DNA of 64,000 nt from Streptomyces sp. NBC_01314 (GTDB lineage Bacteria; Actinomycetota; Actinomycetes; Streptomycetales; Streptomycetaceae), in the NCBI RefSeq assembly GCF_041435215.1, contig NZ_CP108394.1, forward strand, positions 5,518,001-5,582,000, given 5' to 3'. The notes below the pieces were generated by a model. The model ran no database searches. It had not been told where the DNA came from and saw only the letters and a list, made by a program, of their open reading frames with translations. The first letter of the stretch is position 1, and each line of letters starts with the position of its first letter. The position numbers were made by a program, and so were the translations under genes. Shown here in pieces: positions 1 to 9,322 of the stretch.

Positions 1-378
1 GCCACACCGTCCTACGCGTCCGTCTCCGCCCACGGCGAGTACACGACCTCGTCGTGGAGTTCCCTCCAGAGGGACGGCGTCCGCCTCAAGGTCGTCTACC
101 ACAAGGGGGGCAACGTGTGGGACACCCACTCGTTCCGCTTCGCCAAGTCGGGTGAGGGGGCGGAGGCCTGGGGCGACGGCGGCTGGGACTTCCCGGGCCT
201 GATCAGCTGGAACAGCTTCCCGGGCGGCGACAACAAGTGGACGGCGAACCTCCAGAGCCGTCTGCAGAACGCCACGTGGGGCGACGCCAACTTCCCGCTG
301 AAGGACGGCCGCTTCACCACGGAGCTGACCCGCGCCAAGCCCTCCGGCATCTCCTTCGACCCGAACGGCGCGGGCTGA
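1..378 (+). CDS. C-terminal part of an unrecognised protein, cut by the window edge
   Basis: The reading frame is open from base 1 and gives 125 residues to a TGA stop at 376-378; the start lies outside the window. The visible part is rich in Trp, Gly, Ser and Asp, has no membrane segment, and ends in a short polar tail. The composition resembles the C-terminal domain of a secreted Streptomyces protein, but I do not recognise the family. A strong hairpin follows 11 bases after the stop. Function unknown. Confidence 0.7.
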   Translation, partial: ATPSYASVSAHGEYTTSSWSSLQRDGVRLKVVYHKGGNVWDTHSFRFAKSGEGAEAWGDGGWDFPGLISWNSFPGGDNKWTANLQSRLQNATWGDANFPLKDGRFTTELTRAKPSGISFDPNGAG

Positions 379-389
379 TCCTCTGAAAA

Positions 390-434
390 CGCGTGGTTCC
401 CCGCGCCCCTGGAAGGGGTGCGGGGAACCACGCG
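390..434. terminator. Long palindrome, probable bidirectional terminator
   Basis: Arms 390-410 and 414-434 pair over 21 positions with one G-U and a 3-base loop. The core, GTTCCCCGCGCCCCT and its complement, is a motif I know to recur between Streptomyces genes. It sits between the convergent genes ending at 378 and 555. A related but weaker element is at 14835-14866. Confidence 0.75.
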
Positions 435-554
435 AAGAACCACGAGGTGCCCGCGGTCACAGCCCGCCCCGCGGCACGACGGCGGTCATCTGCCGACGAT
501 CACCTGCCGGCACCAGCAATCACCTGACGGCGGTCGCCGGCCCGGCACCAGCAG

Positions 555-1313
555 TCACTTGTCGGCGGTCGTCCGACTGGCCGGGACGTTCTCGCGACCC
601 GCCTGGTACGCCGCCACGCTCCCCCTCGCCTGCACGGTCTCCCGCTCGACCGTCGTCAGCATCCGCTCCCACCGCTGCCGCATCGGCCCGATCAGGCCGC
701 CGCCGACACCGACGACGAGAATTCCGGCGACCGTGGCGAGCGCGGCGTAGAGGACGGGCCGGGTGATGTCCTGGGCGATGCCGGCCTGGCCGAGCGCCGC
801 GATGACGCCGAGCCCGACGACACAGGCCCAGACGGCGGTCGCGAGGGTCCGGCCGTAGGAGACGGAGGCGAGCGCGCCCCCGACGATGCCGCGCACCGCG
901 TTGGCGATGGCCATCGCCACGACGACGAGCACGACGGCGACGACCGCGCGCGGCAGCCAGGCCACGATGCCGTTGATCATCGCGCTGACGGGGTTCGTGC
1001 CGAAGACACCGAGCGCGAACTGGAGGGTGAGCAGCATCAGCGCGTAGTACACGATCCTGCGGAGGATGCCGGTCAGGTCGTACGAGGAGTCCTGGAGCAG
1101 GCGAGACGTTCCGGCACGTTCCGACAGGCGCTCGGAACCGACTTTACGCAGAGCGCGGTCGAAGACGCGGGCGATCAGTTTCGAGACGAACCAGCCGACG
1201 ACCAGGATGACGAGGAAGGCGACGAGCTGCGGAACGAACTGTGCGACTTTGGACCAGGCGTCGTTCAAGCCCTGGGTGAAGTCGACGGACAGGTCGACGG
1301 ACAGGCTGACCAT
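555..1313 (-). CDS. Conserved TM-helix (mechanosensitive-channel-like) membrane protein
   Basis: 252 residues. About four hydrophobic segments are visible: one near residues 20-40 (VAFLVILVVGWFVSKLI), then three through about residue 200. The first is followed by the motif ARVFDRALRKVG, which is typical of the conserved TM-helix repeat family related to small mechanosensitive channels. It lacks the MscS beta domain, so channel activity is only inferred from the family. The ATG at 1313 is chosen because GAAGGGAA precedes it; a longer frame to 1517 has no ribosome site. The C-terminal tail is short and polar. It is divergent from the secreted protein at 1630 across a 316-base gap. Confidence 0.75.
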   Translation of the reverse strand: MVSLSVDLSVDFTQGLNDAWSKVAQFVPQLVAFLVILVVGWFVSKLIARVFDRALRKVGSERLSERAGTSRLLQDSSYDLTGILRRIVYYALMLLTLQFALGVFGTNPVSAMINGIVAWLPRAVVAVVLVVVAMAIANAVRGIVGGALASVSYGRTLATAVWACVVGLGVIAALGQAGIAQDITRPVLYAALATVAGILVVGVGGGLIGPMRQRWERMLTTVERETVQARGSVAAYQAGRENVPASRTTADK

Positions 1314-1629
1314 GGGTGGTTGTTCCCTTCGCGGGTACGTCGGATACGTCCCCTCCCCTTGTGGATAGCAGTGGGCCGACCGGGTGACGGCGCGGTGCAG
1401 GGCCGTTCGGGTGACCGCGCACGGGGTGCGCGGACGGCGCGTACGCCGGAGTGGACGTCCGTCACGTAAATACGTTGAGTTCTCCGCCACCCCCTGTGAC
1501 CCTCTTGTCAGTGGCATGACTTAGTCTTCGCACACGCTTCACACGCGTCACACGCGCCGCACAGGTCGAACACACCGGCCCCGCGCGACGACGCGCCCAT
1601 TTCTTTCGTTCCCCGGGGGGTTCGACACC
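1314..1629. other. Divergent intergenic region
   Basis: 316 bases between the channel-like gene and the secreted protein gene. I see a cluster of CACACGC-type repeats at about 1531-1562, and an AT-richer patch near 1465-1480 (CGTAAATACGTTGAG) that may hold promoter elements. No ORF or strong hairpin is supported. Confidence 0.4.
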
Positions 1630-3597
1630 GTGCGTATGCGCACTCTTCCGGCTGCCACCGCGCTGGCAGTCCTCTTCAGCTCCGCCGCGCTCGCGGTCGC
1701 ACCGGCTGCGTCCGCCGACACCACCAAGGTCCTGCCGGTCGCGTCGAGCGCGGACATCGTGGTGGACGGCGTCCACCAGCGGGTCTTCGTCAGCGACCCG
1801 ACCAACGGCAAGATCGTCGTCACCGACTACTACGGCATCGTCCGCAAGCAGTTCACGAACCTGCCGGGCGTCCAGGGCCTGGAGCTGTCGGCCGACTCCG
1901 GCACGCTGTACGCGGCCGTGCGCGACGCCGACGCGATCGTGGCCCTCGACACGGCGACGGAGACCGAGTCCGCCCGCTACCCGGTGGGCGACGCCCCGGT
2001 GGGCGTCGCCGTGGCCGGCGGCAAGGTCTGGTTCGGCTACGGCGCGGCCGGTGACGGCGACATCGGCTCGCTGGACCTGTCCGGCGAGGAGCCCGTGGTC
2101 ACCCTCGACCAGGACACCACGCACCTCTGGTACTACGCGCCGATCCTGGACGCGGCCCCCGGCTCCGACGCCGTGGTGGCAGGCGAGCCCGGCGGCAGCA
2201 AGCTGGCCGTGTACGACGTCGCGTCGGGCACCGCCACCCGTACCGCGGCCGTGGACACCGGCGGCGGGAACATGGGCGACCTCGCGGTCACCCCGGACGG
2301 GCAGCGCGTCGTCGTGGCCAGCGGCTCCCCGTACCACCACCAGGTCTTCAAGACCTCCGACCTGACGTCGGACGGCACCTACGCCAGCGACACCTACCCG
2401 AACTCGGTCGCCATCGCGCCCGACGGCACGGTCGCGGCCGGCATCGACGGCATCTACGAGCCGGACATCTACATCTACAAGCCGGGCGGCACCACCTCGG
2501 TCCGGGAGTACGACTTCACGAACACCGGTGGCAGCAGCGGCGGTGACGAGCTCCCCGACTCCGGCCTGGCCTGGGCGCCGGACGCCTCCCGCCTCTTCGC
2601 GGTGACGTACAACGACGAGGGCGTGCACTCGCTGCGCGTGCTGGACGCCCCCACCAGGGCGCTCACGTCGATCACCGTGAACGCCCCGGCCACGGCCACC
2701 CGCGCCAAGAAGCTCACGGTCAAGGGCAAGGTCACCTCGAAGGCGGCGCTCCCGGCCGGAACGAAGCTGACGGTGACCCGCACCGACCTGGAGTCCACGG
2801 GCGGCAAGGCGCTCGCCGCGGTGACCGTGGCGGCCGACGGCGGCTACACCTTCTCCGACACCCCGCCGGTCGGCGGCAAGGTCAAGTACACGGTGCGGTA
2901 CGCGGGCGACGCCGACCACACCGCCACGTCCGCCTCCGACACCGTCGAGGTCTCCCGCGCGACGCCCACGCTGTCGCTGGACAAGAACCGCAAGACGTAC
3001 GCGTACGGCGCGGACGTGAAGTTCACCGCGCACCTCGGCACGACGTACAAGAACCGCAAGGTCGAGATCTGGGCCGACCCGTACGGCTCCGACAGGCCGA
3101 ACAAGCTGGTGAAGTCGGGGACGGTGAGCTCGCAGGGGAACCTGTCGGTCACCGTCGACCTCAAGCGCGACACCAAGCTCTCGGTGAAGTTCGCGGGCGA
3201 CGCGCGCTACAAGGCGAAGACGGTCACCAACACCGTCTACACCAAGGTCAAGATCTCGTCGTCGATCTCGGGTCACTACAAGACCAGGTCGGTCTGGGGC
3301 CAGAAGTACCACTACGTCCGCAAGTCCAAGGACCCTGTCCTGAAGACCACGATGACGTACTACCCCGAGCGCAAGCAGCGCCTCAAGCTGGAGTTCTACT
3401 ACGACGGTGTCTGGCAGGACTGGGGCGCCGAGTACTTCTCCCTCGGCACGTCCGGCGGGTCCGACATCACCCTCACGGGCACCCCGACCACGAACGTCCG
3501 TCTCCGCTTCCGCTCCGAGTACCACGACACGACCTCCGGCGACAACGTCAACACCACGACGTACGGGGCCTGGAAGTACTTCATCTACACCAGTTAG
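1630..3597 (+). CDS. Secreted beta-propeller / Ig-like repeat protein
   Basis: 655 residues from a GTG start (an ATG two codons later is equally possible). Residues 1-30 form a Sec signal peptide ending near ASA. Residues about 35-340 carry repeated ADSGTLYAA / TPDGQRVVVAS / APDGTVAAG blades typical of YVTN/YncE-like propellers. From about 345 to 545 there are Ig-like segments beginning ITVNAP and ending VRYAGDADH or VKFAGDARY, as in bacterial Ig domain 5. The last 110 residues form a Tyr/Lys/Thr-rich domain I do not recognise. It is likely an extracellular or wall-associated protein; the ligand is unknown. A perfect 16-bp terminator follows. Confidence 0.8.
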   Translation: MRMRTLPAATALAVLFSSAALAVAPAASADTTKVLPVASSADIVVDGVHQRVFVSDPTNGKIVVTDYYGIVRKQFTNLPGVQGLELSADSGTLYAAVRDADAIVALDTATETESARYPVGDAPVGVAVAGGKVWFGYGAAGDGDIGSLDLSGEEPVVTLDQDTTHLWYYAPILDAAPGSDAVVAGEPGGSKLAVYDVASGTATRTAAVDTGGGNMGDLAVTPDGQRVVVASGSPYHHQVFKTSDLTSDGTYASDTYPNSVAIAPDGTVAAGIDGIYEPDIYIYKPGGTTSVREYDFTNTGGSSGGDELPDSGLAWAPDASRLFAVTYNDEGVHSLRVLDAPTRALTSITVNAPATATRAKKLTVKGKVTSKAALPAGTKLTVTRTDLESTGGKALAAVTVAADGGYTFSDTPPVGGKVKYTVRYAGDADHTATSASDTVEVSRATPTLSLDKNRKTYAYGADVKFTAHLGTTYKNRKVEIWADPYGSDRPNKLVKSGTVSSQGNLSVTVDLKRDTKLSVKFAGDARYKAKTVTNTVYTKVKISSSISGHYKTRSVWGQKYHYVRKSKDPVLKTTMTYYPERKQRLKLEFYYDGVWQDWGAEYFSLGTSGGSDITLTGTPTTNVRLRFRSEYHDTTSGDNVNTTTYGAWKYFIYTS

Positions 3598-3629
3598 CAG
3601 GCGCCACCGAGCAGTACGAGCAGCACCAC

Positions 3630-3676
3630 GGCGAGCGCCGCCGGGCGGATCCACGGGTCCCCCGGCGGCGCTCGCC
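3630..3676 (+). terminator. Intrinsic terminator after the secreted propeller gene
   Basis: Perfect 16-bp stem (3630-3645 with 3661-3676), 15-base loop, followed by GCTTTGC. It lies 32 bases after the stop of the upstream gene. Confidence 0.8.
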
Positions 3677-3835
3677 GCTTTGCGTCCCGGGACGGGGAAG
3701 AGCACGACCGTGAGGAAGGGGGCATTCCGAATGAATGGGAAAGCGGTCTCACTTACCTGCCGGTACGTGTGACGATACGGGCTCTGCCGAAACTTGAGAC
3801 CTCAAACTGAGGTCACGGTCGCAAAGGAACAGGAC

Positions 3836-4603
3836 ATGACCACCCCTGTGCCCTCCGCCCATGCCGCAGTCCCACCAGCCGCTCCGGCCGCACGGTCCCC
3901 ATCGGCGACCACCGCCGGGGCTGCCGGGCAACTGCTCGTCGTGGATGACGAGGAGGGGATCCGGTCCATGCTGACCATGGCGCTGGAGTTCCTCGGATAC
4001 CAGGTGACCGCCGCGGCGACCGGGCGGCAGGCGCTGCAGGCCGTCACGCGGTACGACCCCGATCTGATCCTCCTCGACGTCAACCTCCCCGACCTGGGCG
4101 GCTTCGAGGTGTGCCGGACCCTGCGCGACCGGGGCAACGCGGTCCCGGTCCTGTTCCTCACCGGGCTCGGCGGTGTCGACGACCGGGTGCGAGGCCTGGA
4201 CATGGGCGGCGACGATTTCGTCACCAAGCCGTTCGAGCTGAAGGAGGTCGCCGCCCGCGTCCGCGCCCTGCTGCGCCGGGCCGGCGGCGGCCACCCCGCG
4301 CCCGACCGCAACCGCCTCAGCGCCGGCGCCGTGCAGCTCGACGCCGACGCCCACCAGGTCTGGGCCGCCGGCCGCCCCGTCGAACTCACCACCACCGAAT
4401 TCGCCCTCCTGCGCTACCTCATGGAGAACCCCGGCCGTGTGCTGTCCCGGGGTCAGATACAGGAACGCGTCTGGAACCACCGCGACGAGGGGTCCGGCGT
4501 CGTCGACACGTACATCTACTATCTGCGCCGCAAACTGGGCGAGCCGGGCCAGTCCCTCATACGCACCGTCAGGGGCGTGGGCTACCAGCTGTGCACGAAC
4601 TGA
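3836..4603 (+). CDS. OmpR/PhoB-family response regulator
   Basis: 255 residues. The receiver domain (about 32-147) has the acidic pair in VVDDEE, the phosphoacceptor D81 in ILLDVNLPD and the conserved Lys in VTKPFE. The DNA-binding winged helix (about 160-253) ends with the typical VDTYIYYLRRKLGEPG and IRTVRGVGYQL motifs. An Ala/Pro-rich N-terminal extension of about 30 residues precedes the receiver. The ATG at 3836 follows AAAGGAACAG; an upstream frame to 3794 has no ribosome site. It lies 79 bases before the histidine kinase, its probable partner, in the same direction. The signal sensed is unknown. Confidence 0.93.
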   Translation: MTTPVPSAHAAVPPAAPAARSPSATTAGAAGQLLVVDDEEGIRSMLTMALEFLGYQVTAAATGRQALQAVTRYDPDLILLDVNLPDLGGFEVCRTLRDRGNAVPVLFLTGLGGVDDRVRGLDMGGDDFVTKPFELKEVAARVRALLRRAGGGHPAPDRNRLSAGAVQLDADAHQVWAAGRPVELTTTEFALLRYLMENPGRVLSRGQIQERVWNHRDEGSGVVDTYIYYLRRKLGEPGQSLIRTVRGVGYQLCTN

Positions 4604-4682
4604 GCGAGGGAGCCTCCGGGGGAGGGGCGGGCAACGGCAGCGGGGGCTACGGAAAGCTGGGCGGCGTGGACGGGCTGGTCGG

Positions 4683-6182
4683 ATGAGTGGGTTCACCGGG
4701 CTGGGCGAGAACATCAGGGCGGCCGGGCTGCTCGCGTCGAGTGACACGTGCCTACGGCCCCACCCCGGCCGCCCCCTCCCTCCCGTGAAGAAGCCGATCC
4801 GCCCCCACCCCACGGGCCGGCGCACCGTCGGCTTCTGGCTGTTCGCCACCCTCACCACGCTGGGCGCGGTCGCCGCCCTCTCCGCCCACTCCCTCGCCCA
4901 ACACCTCACCGCCCGCACCGACCAGGAGATAGCGAGGGCCAGCGGATCAGGCGGCCTCGGTGGATTCGGCAGCCTCGGCGATCCGGCTTCGGCCCCGTAC
5001 CCGGCCTGGGCGCCGGCCCCGAGGGCCACGACGGCATCGGTCCCACCATCGGTGTCACCGTCATCACTGCCCTCGGCATTCGCACCCGGGCCGGCGCCCG
5101 CCGCCACCACGAGTCCGGCCCCGGCTCCCGCACCGGCCCCACTCCTCGACGAGAACGACCTGATCCTCGTCCTGGACGCCGACGGCAAGGTCGTGGAGCG
5201 CCACGCGGGGTCCGACGCCCTCCCCGCGTTCCCGACGCTCACGCCCGCCCGGCTGAAGGCGTACGCGGGCCGGGCGCACCCGTCGGCGATCGGGGAGAGT
5301 TACCGGGCGAAGGTGGTGCGCGCGCCGGAGGCGGGCCGGAACCACGAGGGCGCCTACATCGTCACGGCCAGGTGGACGGCGGACGACCGGCGGGCCGTCG
5401 AGCACCTCCTCCAGGTCGAGACGGCCGCCGCGCTCCCCCTCCTCGCCGGCGTCCTGATCGGCGCCCGCCGCCTCGGTCGCCGCGAGGTCAGGGAGCGGCA
5501 GGGCACCGAGCGGCGGCTGCGTGAGTTCATGGCGTCCGCCGGGCACGAACTGCGCAACCCGCTGACCACGATCTCCGGCTACGCCGAGCTCGCCCGGGTC
5601 GGCGACCCCGCCTACGAACCCATGCGGCAGGAGGCGCTCGGCCGGATCGCCACCGAGGTCGGCCGGATGAGCACGCTCATCGACGAACTCGTGCTGCTGA
5701 CCCGCCTCGACCTCGGCCAGCCCCTGCAACTGACCTGCGTGGACCTGGCCCAGCTGTGCCGCGACGCGGCCTCCGCCGCCCGCGACTGCCACCCCTGCCA
5801 TCCCGTACGGCTGCTGCTCGCCCCGGGCGATCACACGGTCACCGGCGACCCGTTGCGGCTGCACCAGCTGGTCGCCAACCTGCTGGCCAACGCGCGTGTC
5901 CACACGCCGCCGGGCACCACGACCACGCTGGGGCTCGGCACGGAGGACGGCTACCGGGTGATCGAGGTCCTGGACGACGGTCCCGGAATCCCGGACGAGC
6001 TGCGCGCCCGGCTCTTCGACCCCTTCGTACGCGGCGAGGAGACACGGGCCGCCGGCAGCGGGCTGGGCCTCAGCATCGTCGCGGCGATCGCGACGGCCCA
6101 CGGCGGCACGGTCGCACTGGAACCGTCCCACCCGTCGAACCGGGGGGCGTGGTTCAGGGTGCTGATCCCGGCCTCGTCCTGA
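4683..6182 (+). CDS. Sensor histidine kinase
   Basis: 499 residues from ATG 4683; a GTG at 4785 is also possible, and neither has a strong ribosome site. One membrane segment lies at about residues 42-68 and a second near 245-263. Between them is a poorly conserved extracellular part of about 170 residues rich in Ala, Pro and Ser. The kinase core is complete: H288 in ASAGHELRNPL, N box NLLANARVHT, G1 box DDGPGIP, F box FDPFVRG and G2 box GSGLGLSI. It probably phosphorylates the regulator at 3836. The last bases run into short direct repeats of CCTCGTCCTGACTGG. Confidence 0.9.
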   Translation: MSGFTGLGENIRAAGLLASSDTCLRPHPGRPLPPVKKPIRPHPTGRRTVGFWLFATLTTLGAVAALSAHSLAQHLTARTDQEIARASGSGGLGGFGSLGDPASAPYPAWAPAPRATTASVPPSVSPSSLPSAFAPGPAPAATTSPAPAPAPAPLLDENDLILVLDADGKVVERHAGSDALPAFPTLTPARLKAYAGRAHPSAIGESYRAKVVRAPEAGRNHEGAYIVTARWTADDRRAVEHLLQVETAAALPLLAGVLIGARRLGRREVRERQGTERRLREFMASAGHELRNPLTTISGYAELARVGDPAYEPMRQEALGRIATEVGRMSTLIDELVLLTRLDLGQPLQLTCVDLAQLCRDAASAARDCHPCHPVRLLLAPGDHTVTGDPLRLHQLVANLLANARVHTPPGTTTTLGLGTEDGYRVIEVLDDGPGIPDELRARLFDPFVRGEETRAAGSGLGLSIVAAIATAHGGTVALEPSHPSNRGAWFRVLIPASS

Positions 6183-6496
6183 CTGGACCCGTCCTGACCG
6201 GCCTCGTCCTGACTGGCCATGGCCGGTCAGGTCCCACCTGTCATAGACCCGTCATAGCCGAAGGGTGGTGACCGGGAGGGGACTTTGCCGATGGCAGAGG
6301 AGTTTCTGATCATTCTCTGATCAAACTCCGATCCGTTCCGGAGCTACGACCGCTTAAGTGATCAACGTGCGGTGTCCACCACCTGTCATGACGGTGTGAC
6401 CTCGTACGACTCCCCTCCGAGGTCGGCCCGGCATTCGCCCTGATCGACGGCTCATCGATCTACGACGAACGGACGACGGCTCATCGACCGGCTCGG
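6183..6496. other. Intergenic region with TGATCA repeats
   Basis: 314 bases between convergent genes. TGATCA occurs at 6307-6312, 6318-6323 and 6359-6364, the first pair 11 bases apart. A direct repeat CGACGGCTCATCGA occurs twice near 6445 and 6474. No ORF is supported. The function is unknown. Confidence 0.4.
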
Positions 6497-7783
6497 CTAA
6501 CCGGGTACGTGTTGGGCCGACCTCAACTCCCCGCTCCGCTCCACCAGTTCGGCCAGATACTGCCGGGCGTGCTCCAGGGCCCCGGCCCGCCGCCCCGGCA
6601 CCCGGCTCCGCAACTCCACGAGCGTGACACCCAGTTCACGGGCGCGTCCCGTGTCCGCGACCAGCCCCCACTGATGGTGCGCCCGGTCGACCGCCGCCTC
6701 GACCAGCGGATCCCGCGCGGGGCGCCCCGCCACGAGCCGCGCCCGGGCGACCCCCATCCAGGCCTCGCAGCTCCCGGCCGCGTCCCCCGCGAACATGGCC
6801 AGATCCGCCCGCACCTCCCGCCAGTGCAACACCTCCTCCGACCCGTCCCCGAACTCCCGCAACGCCCCCTGCTCCCACCGAGCCGCAAGCCCGGCCGCCT
6901 CGGAATGCCGCCCCGCCTCGACTGCGACGGCAATGGCACTGTGAGGGTCGATGCCCGCCGCCGCCTCCGGCGCGGGCACGTCGTTCCGGCCCGGCGCCGG
7001 CCAGGTGTTCTCAGCCTGTCCGGCGTCCGAGGACGAGCCCGAAGGACGACTGCGGGGGGCCTGGGGCGCAGCCCCCGGGGACGGAATGGGGCGGGTAGGG
7101 GCGGCGGGGGCAACGGGGGCGGAACCGCCGTGCGGGGCACCCGCGCCGGGCGCCGCCGCGTCCCAGGCCAGCACCAGATCCCCGTAACCCCCCGTCCGCG
7201 CGAGCACCTGCTCGTGGAGCACACCGGCCCCCGGCCGCTGCCCACTCCGCAGTATCGTCGCCAGCGCCTTCATGTACCCCGGCACGGCCACCCCCCGCCG
7301 CAGCCCCGCCCCCGGCGGCGCGATCCGCCCGTACACACTCACCCCGGGCCCGGCCGACAGCGGCTGCCCCGCCAACTGCCGCCACACCTCCGCGTCGGCG
7401 TGCAGATCGACGAACAGGGTCGTGGACCCCGGCGTACGCAGCCGCAGTTCCTCCACGATCCAGTGCCAGGGAAACGCCGTGTACCGCACGGTCGCCGGCG
7501 TCGTACGCGCCAGCGCAAGGTGCACGAGCCGCTGCTTGCGGTCGAGTTGGAGCTGCCCGGCGAGGTACACGGTGAGCGGCCCGGGCGCGGTGGCCGCCGC
7601 CCGCAGCCGGGTGAGGACGGCCTGCGGCTCCAGCGGATCGGCCAGCTCGACCACGTTCGCCGTACCCGTACCGGACAGCACCTCGGGCGTGACGGCCGCC
7701 AGTACGGGAAGCACGGAGGCCGCGTCCACGAGGCACCCCTTGCCCATGGGCGAGGCCGCGAGCAGCAGCACTGTTCCGGGCAT
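6497..7783 (-). CDS. Protein of unknown function, 428 residues
   Basis: ATG 7783 is preceded by GGGAGGGAACG, a strong ribosome site; an ATG 24 bases upstream is less likely. The N-terminal half (about 1-200) alternates strands and helices (VLLLAASPM, LTVYLAGQLQ, TTLFVDLHAD), which loosely recalls caspase-like alpha/beta folds, but no His-Cys dyad can be assigned. A Pro/Ala-rich linker covers about 205-290. The C-terminal part (about 300-428) is helical with Trp/Ala/Arg repeats, like degenerate TPRs. No membrane segment or signal. I cannot assign a function. Confidence 0.75.
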   Translation of the reverse strand: MPGTVLLLAASPMGKGCLVDAASVLPVLAAVTPEVLSGTGTANVVELADPLEPQAVLTRLRAAATAPGPLTVYLAGQLQLDRKQRLVHLALARTTPATVRYTAFPWHWIVEELRLRTPGSTTLFVDLHADAEVWRQLAGQPLSAGPGVSVYGRIAPPGAGLRRGVAVPGYMKALATILRSGQRPGAGVLHEQVLARTGGYGDLVLAWDAAAPGAGAPHGGSAPVAPAAPTRPIPSPGAAPQAPRSRPSGSSSDAGQAENTWPAPGRNDVPAPEAAAGIDPHSAIAVAVEAGRHSEAAGLAARWEQGALREFGDGSEEVLHWREVRADLAMFAGDAAGSCEAWMGVARARLVAGRPARDPLVEAAVDRAHHQWGLVADTGRARELGVTLVELRSRVPGRRAGALEHARQYLAELVERSGELRSAQHVPG

Positions 7784-7910
7784 CGTTCCCTCCCCATCGA
7801 TTCCCATCGACTCCCGCCGACACTCCCGCCGACTCCCCGTCGATCACGTACGCCAGCCAGCACGGTAACCGCTGCGCGTGCAAAGGGGGAAAGGAGCGCG
7901 GTACGAGCGC

Positions 7911-9173
7911 TCACTTCGGGGCGCCCGGCGCCCTCCGCACCGGCTCCGACGCCCGCCGTACCGCGAAGATCGTCGTGTCGTCGTCGAGGCCTCCGCCGGT
8001 GTGGGCGAGGACGCCGTCGCGGACGAGGTGGACCAGGGCTTGGGGGTCGAGGGCGGGCGGCCCGGCGGTGAGGGCGCGGGTGAGGTACTCGCGGAGGGGG
8101 AAGAAGACACCACTCCCGTCACGGGCCTCCGTCACCCCGTCGGTGACCAGGAGCAACGTCTCGTCGGCGGCGAGCCGGACCGTGACCGTCCGGGGCGTCC
8201 GCGGCGCCAACTCGCCGAGCCCCAGCGGGAGTCCGTCCCACAGCGGCAGGAAGCGCACGCCGCCGGGGGAGACCACGAGCGGGGGTTCGTGCCCGAAGTT
8301 GACGACGTCCACGGTGAGTTCGTCGAGCCCGGTGAGGTCCGGCCCCCAGTCGGTCCGCTCGCTGCGCAGTTCGGGGAAGTCGAGGAGCACGGCGGTGGCG
8401 AAGCGCTCGGAGTCGTCGCGGCCGACGTGCGCGCAGTACCTGACGTGCCGCACCATCCGCGTCTCCAGCCGCTCGGCCACGGTGACCGGGTCGGACTCGT
8501 AGTAGGCGGCCTCACGGAACGTGCCGAGCAGCACGGACGCCGCCTCCACCGCCGCGAGCCCCTTGCCCTGGACGTCGCCGACGACGACCCGGGTGCCGTG
8601 CGGGCTGGGCTGGATGTCGTAGAAGTCTCCACCCACCCGGGCCTGGCTGTCGGCGGCGAGGTAGATCTCCGCGTGGTCGAGGCCGCCGACGTCCGGCGGC
8701 AACTGGCGCAGCAGGATACGGCGGGTGGTGTCGACGACGGCCCGCATGTGCAGCATCCGCTCCTGCCCGCGCAGCCGTACCGCGCAGGCCAGCACCGACA
8801 GGATCCCGCCGAGGGCGACGAGGACGAAGTCGGGCAGCCCGGTGCGTTCCTGGTGCGGCCAGGAGCTGTCGCCCACGACGTACATGAGCAGGGCGAGCGC
8901 CGCGAACAGCGCGGTCGTCCACACCCGGCAGACGGCGGCGGCCACGCCCGGTACGAGAACCAGCCACGAGATGACCCGGAAGTCGCCGCCGGTCATCCAG
9001 TCGAGCACCGGTACGGCGAGCAGGACCACCAGCGGCGGAAGCCAGGAGATGTCGTGCCCGCGGACCCGGAGCAGCTGCAGCCGCTCGACGGGGTCCGGCT
9101 CCCGGCGCACACGCGGCACCGGCATCCGCATCCGCATGCCCCACAGCGAAACACGCCCCCGGGACCCCCGCAT
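7911..9173 (-). CDS. Membrane PP2C-type (SpoIIE) serine phosphatase
   Basis: 420 residues; ATG 9173 follows GAGGAGCC. Residues about 42-135 hold three to four hydrophobic segments. The SpoIIE/RsbU phosphatase domain starts near 150 (RRILLRQLPP) and keeps its metal-binding motifs: VGGDFYD, GDVQGKG, VTDGVTEARDG and DDDTTIF. In Streptomyces such proteins dephosphorylate anti-sigma-factor antagonists of the SpoIIAA/RsbV type; the partner here is unknown. It shares its strand with the gene at 6497 but is separated from it by 127 bases. Confidence 0.9.
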   Translation of the reverse strand: MRGSRGRVSLWGMRMRMPVPRVRREPDPVERLQLLRVRGHDISWLPPLVVLLAVPVLDWMTGGDFRVISWLVLVPGVAAAVCRVWTTALFAALALLMYVVGDSSWPHQERTGLPDFVLVALGGILSVLACAVRLRGQERMLHMRAVVDTTRRILLRQLPPDVGGLDHAEIYLAADSQARVGGDFYDIQPSPHGTRVVVGDVQGKGLAAVEAASVLLGTFREAAYYESDPVTVAERLETRMVRHVRYCAHVGRDDSERFATAVLLDFPELRSERTDWGPDLTGLDELTVDVVNFGHEPPLVVSPGGVRFLPLWDGLPLGLGELAPRTPRTVTVRLAADETLLLVTDGVTEARDGSGVFFPLREYLTRALTAGPPALDPQALVHLVRDGVLAHTGGGLDDDTTIFAVRRASEPVRRAPGAPK

Positions 9174-9322
9174 CCCGACCGGCTCCTCGCCCGACCCCCA
9201 CCGGCGCCGCGCCGCACCGCCCTGTCACGGCCTCCGTGTCCCGACTTGCCAGCGGCTCCCCCCAGGTGTGCTCTGGTAGTCGGGGCGGAGAGTCACGGGG
9301 GAGGGAAGAGAGGAGTGCTCCC

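Noticed and set aside
1462..3705. Minus-strand ORF of 747 codons opposite the secreted propeller gene
   Set aside because: It is the antisense shadow expected from GC3-biased coding; composition is Val/Arg/Gly-rich without a known fold, while the plus strand has a signal peptide and clear domains.
6497..7783. Caspase-like protease assignment
   Set aside because: The strand pattern and LHAD are suggestive, but no catalytic His-Cys pair could be placed.
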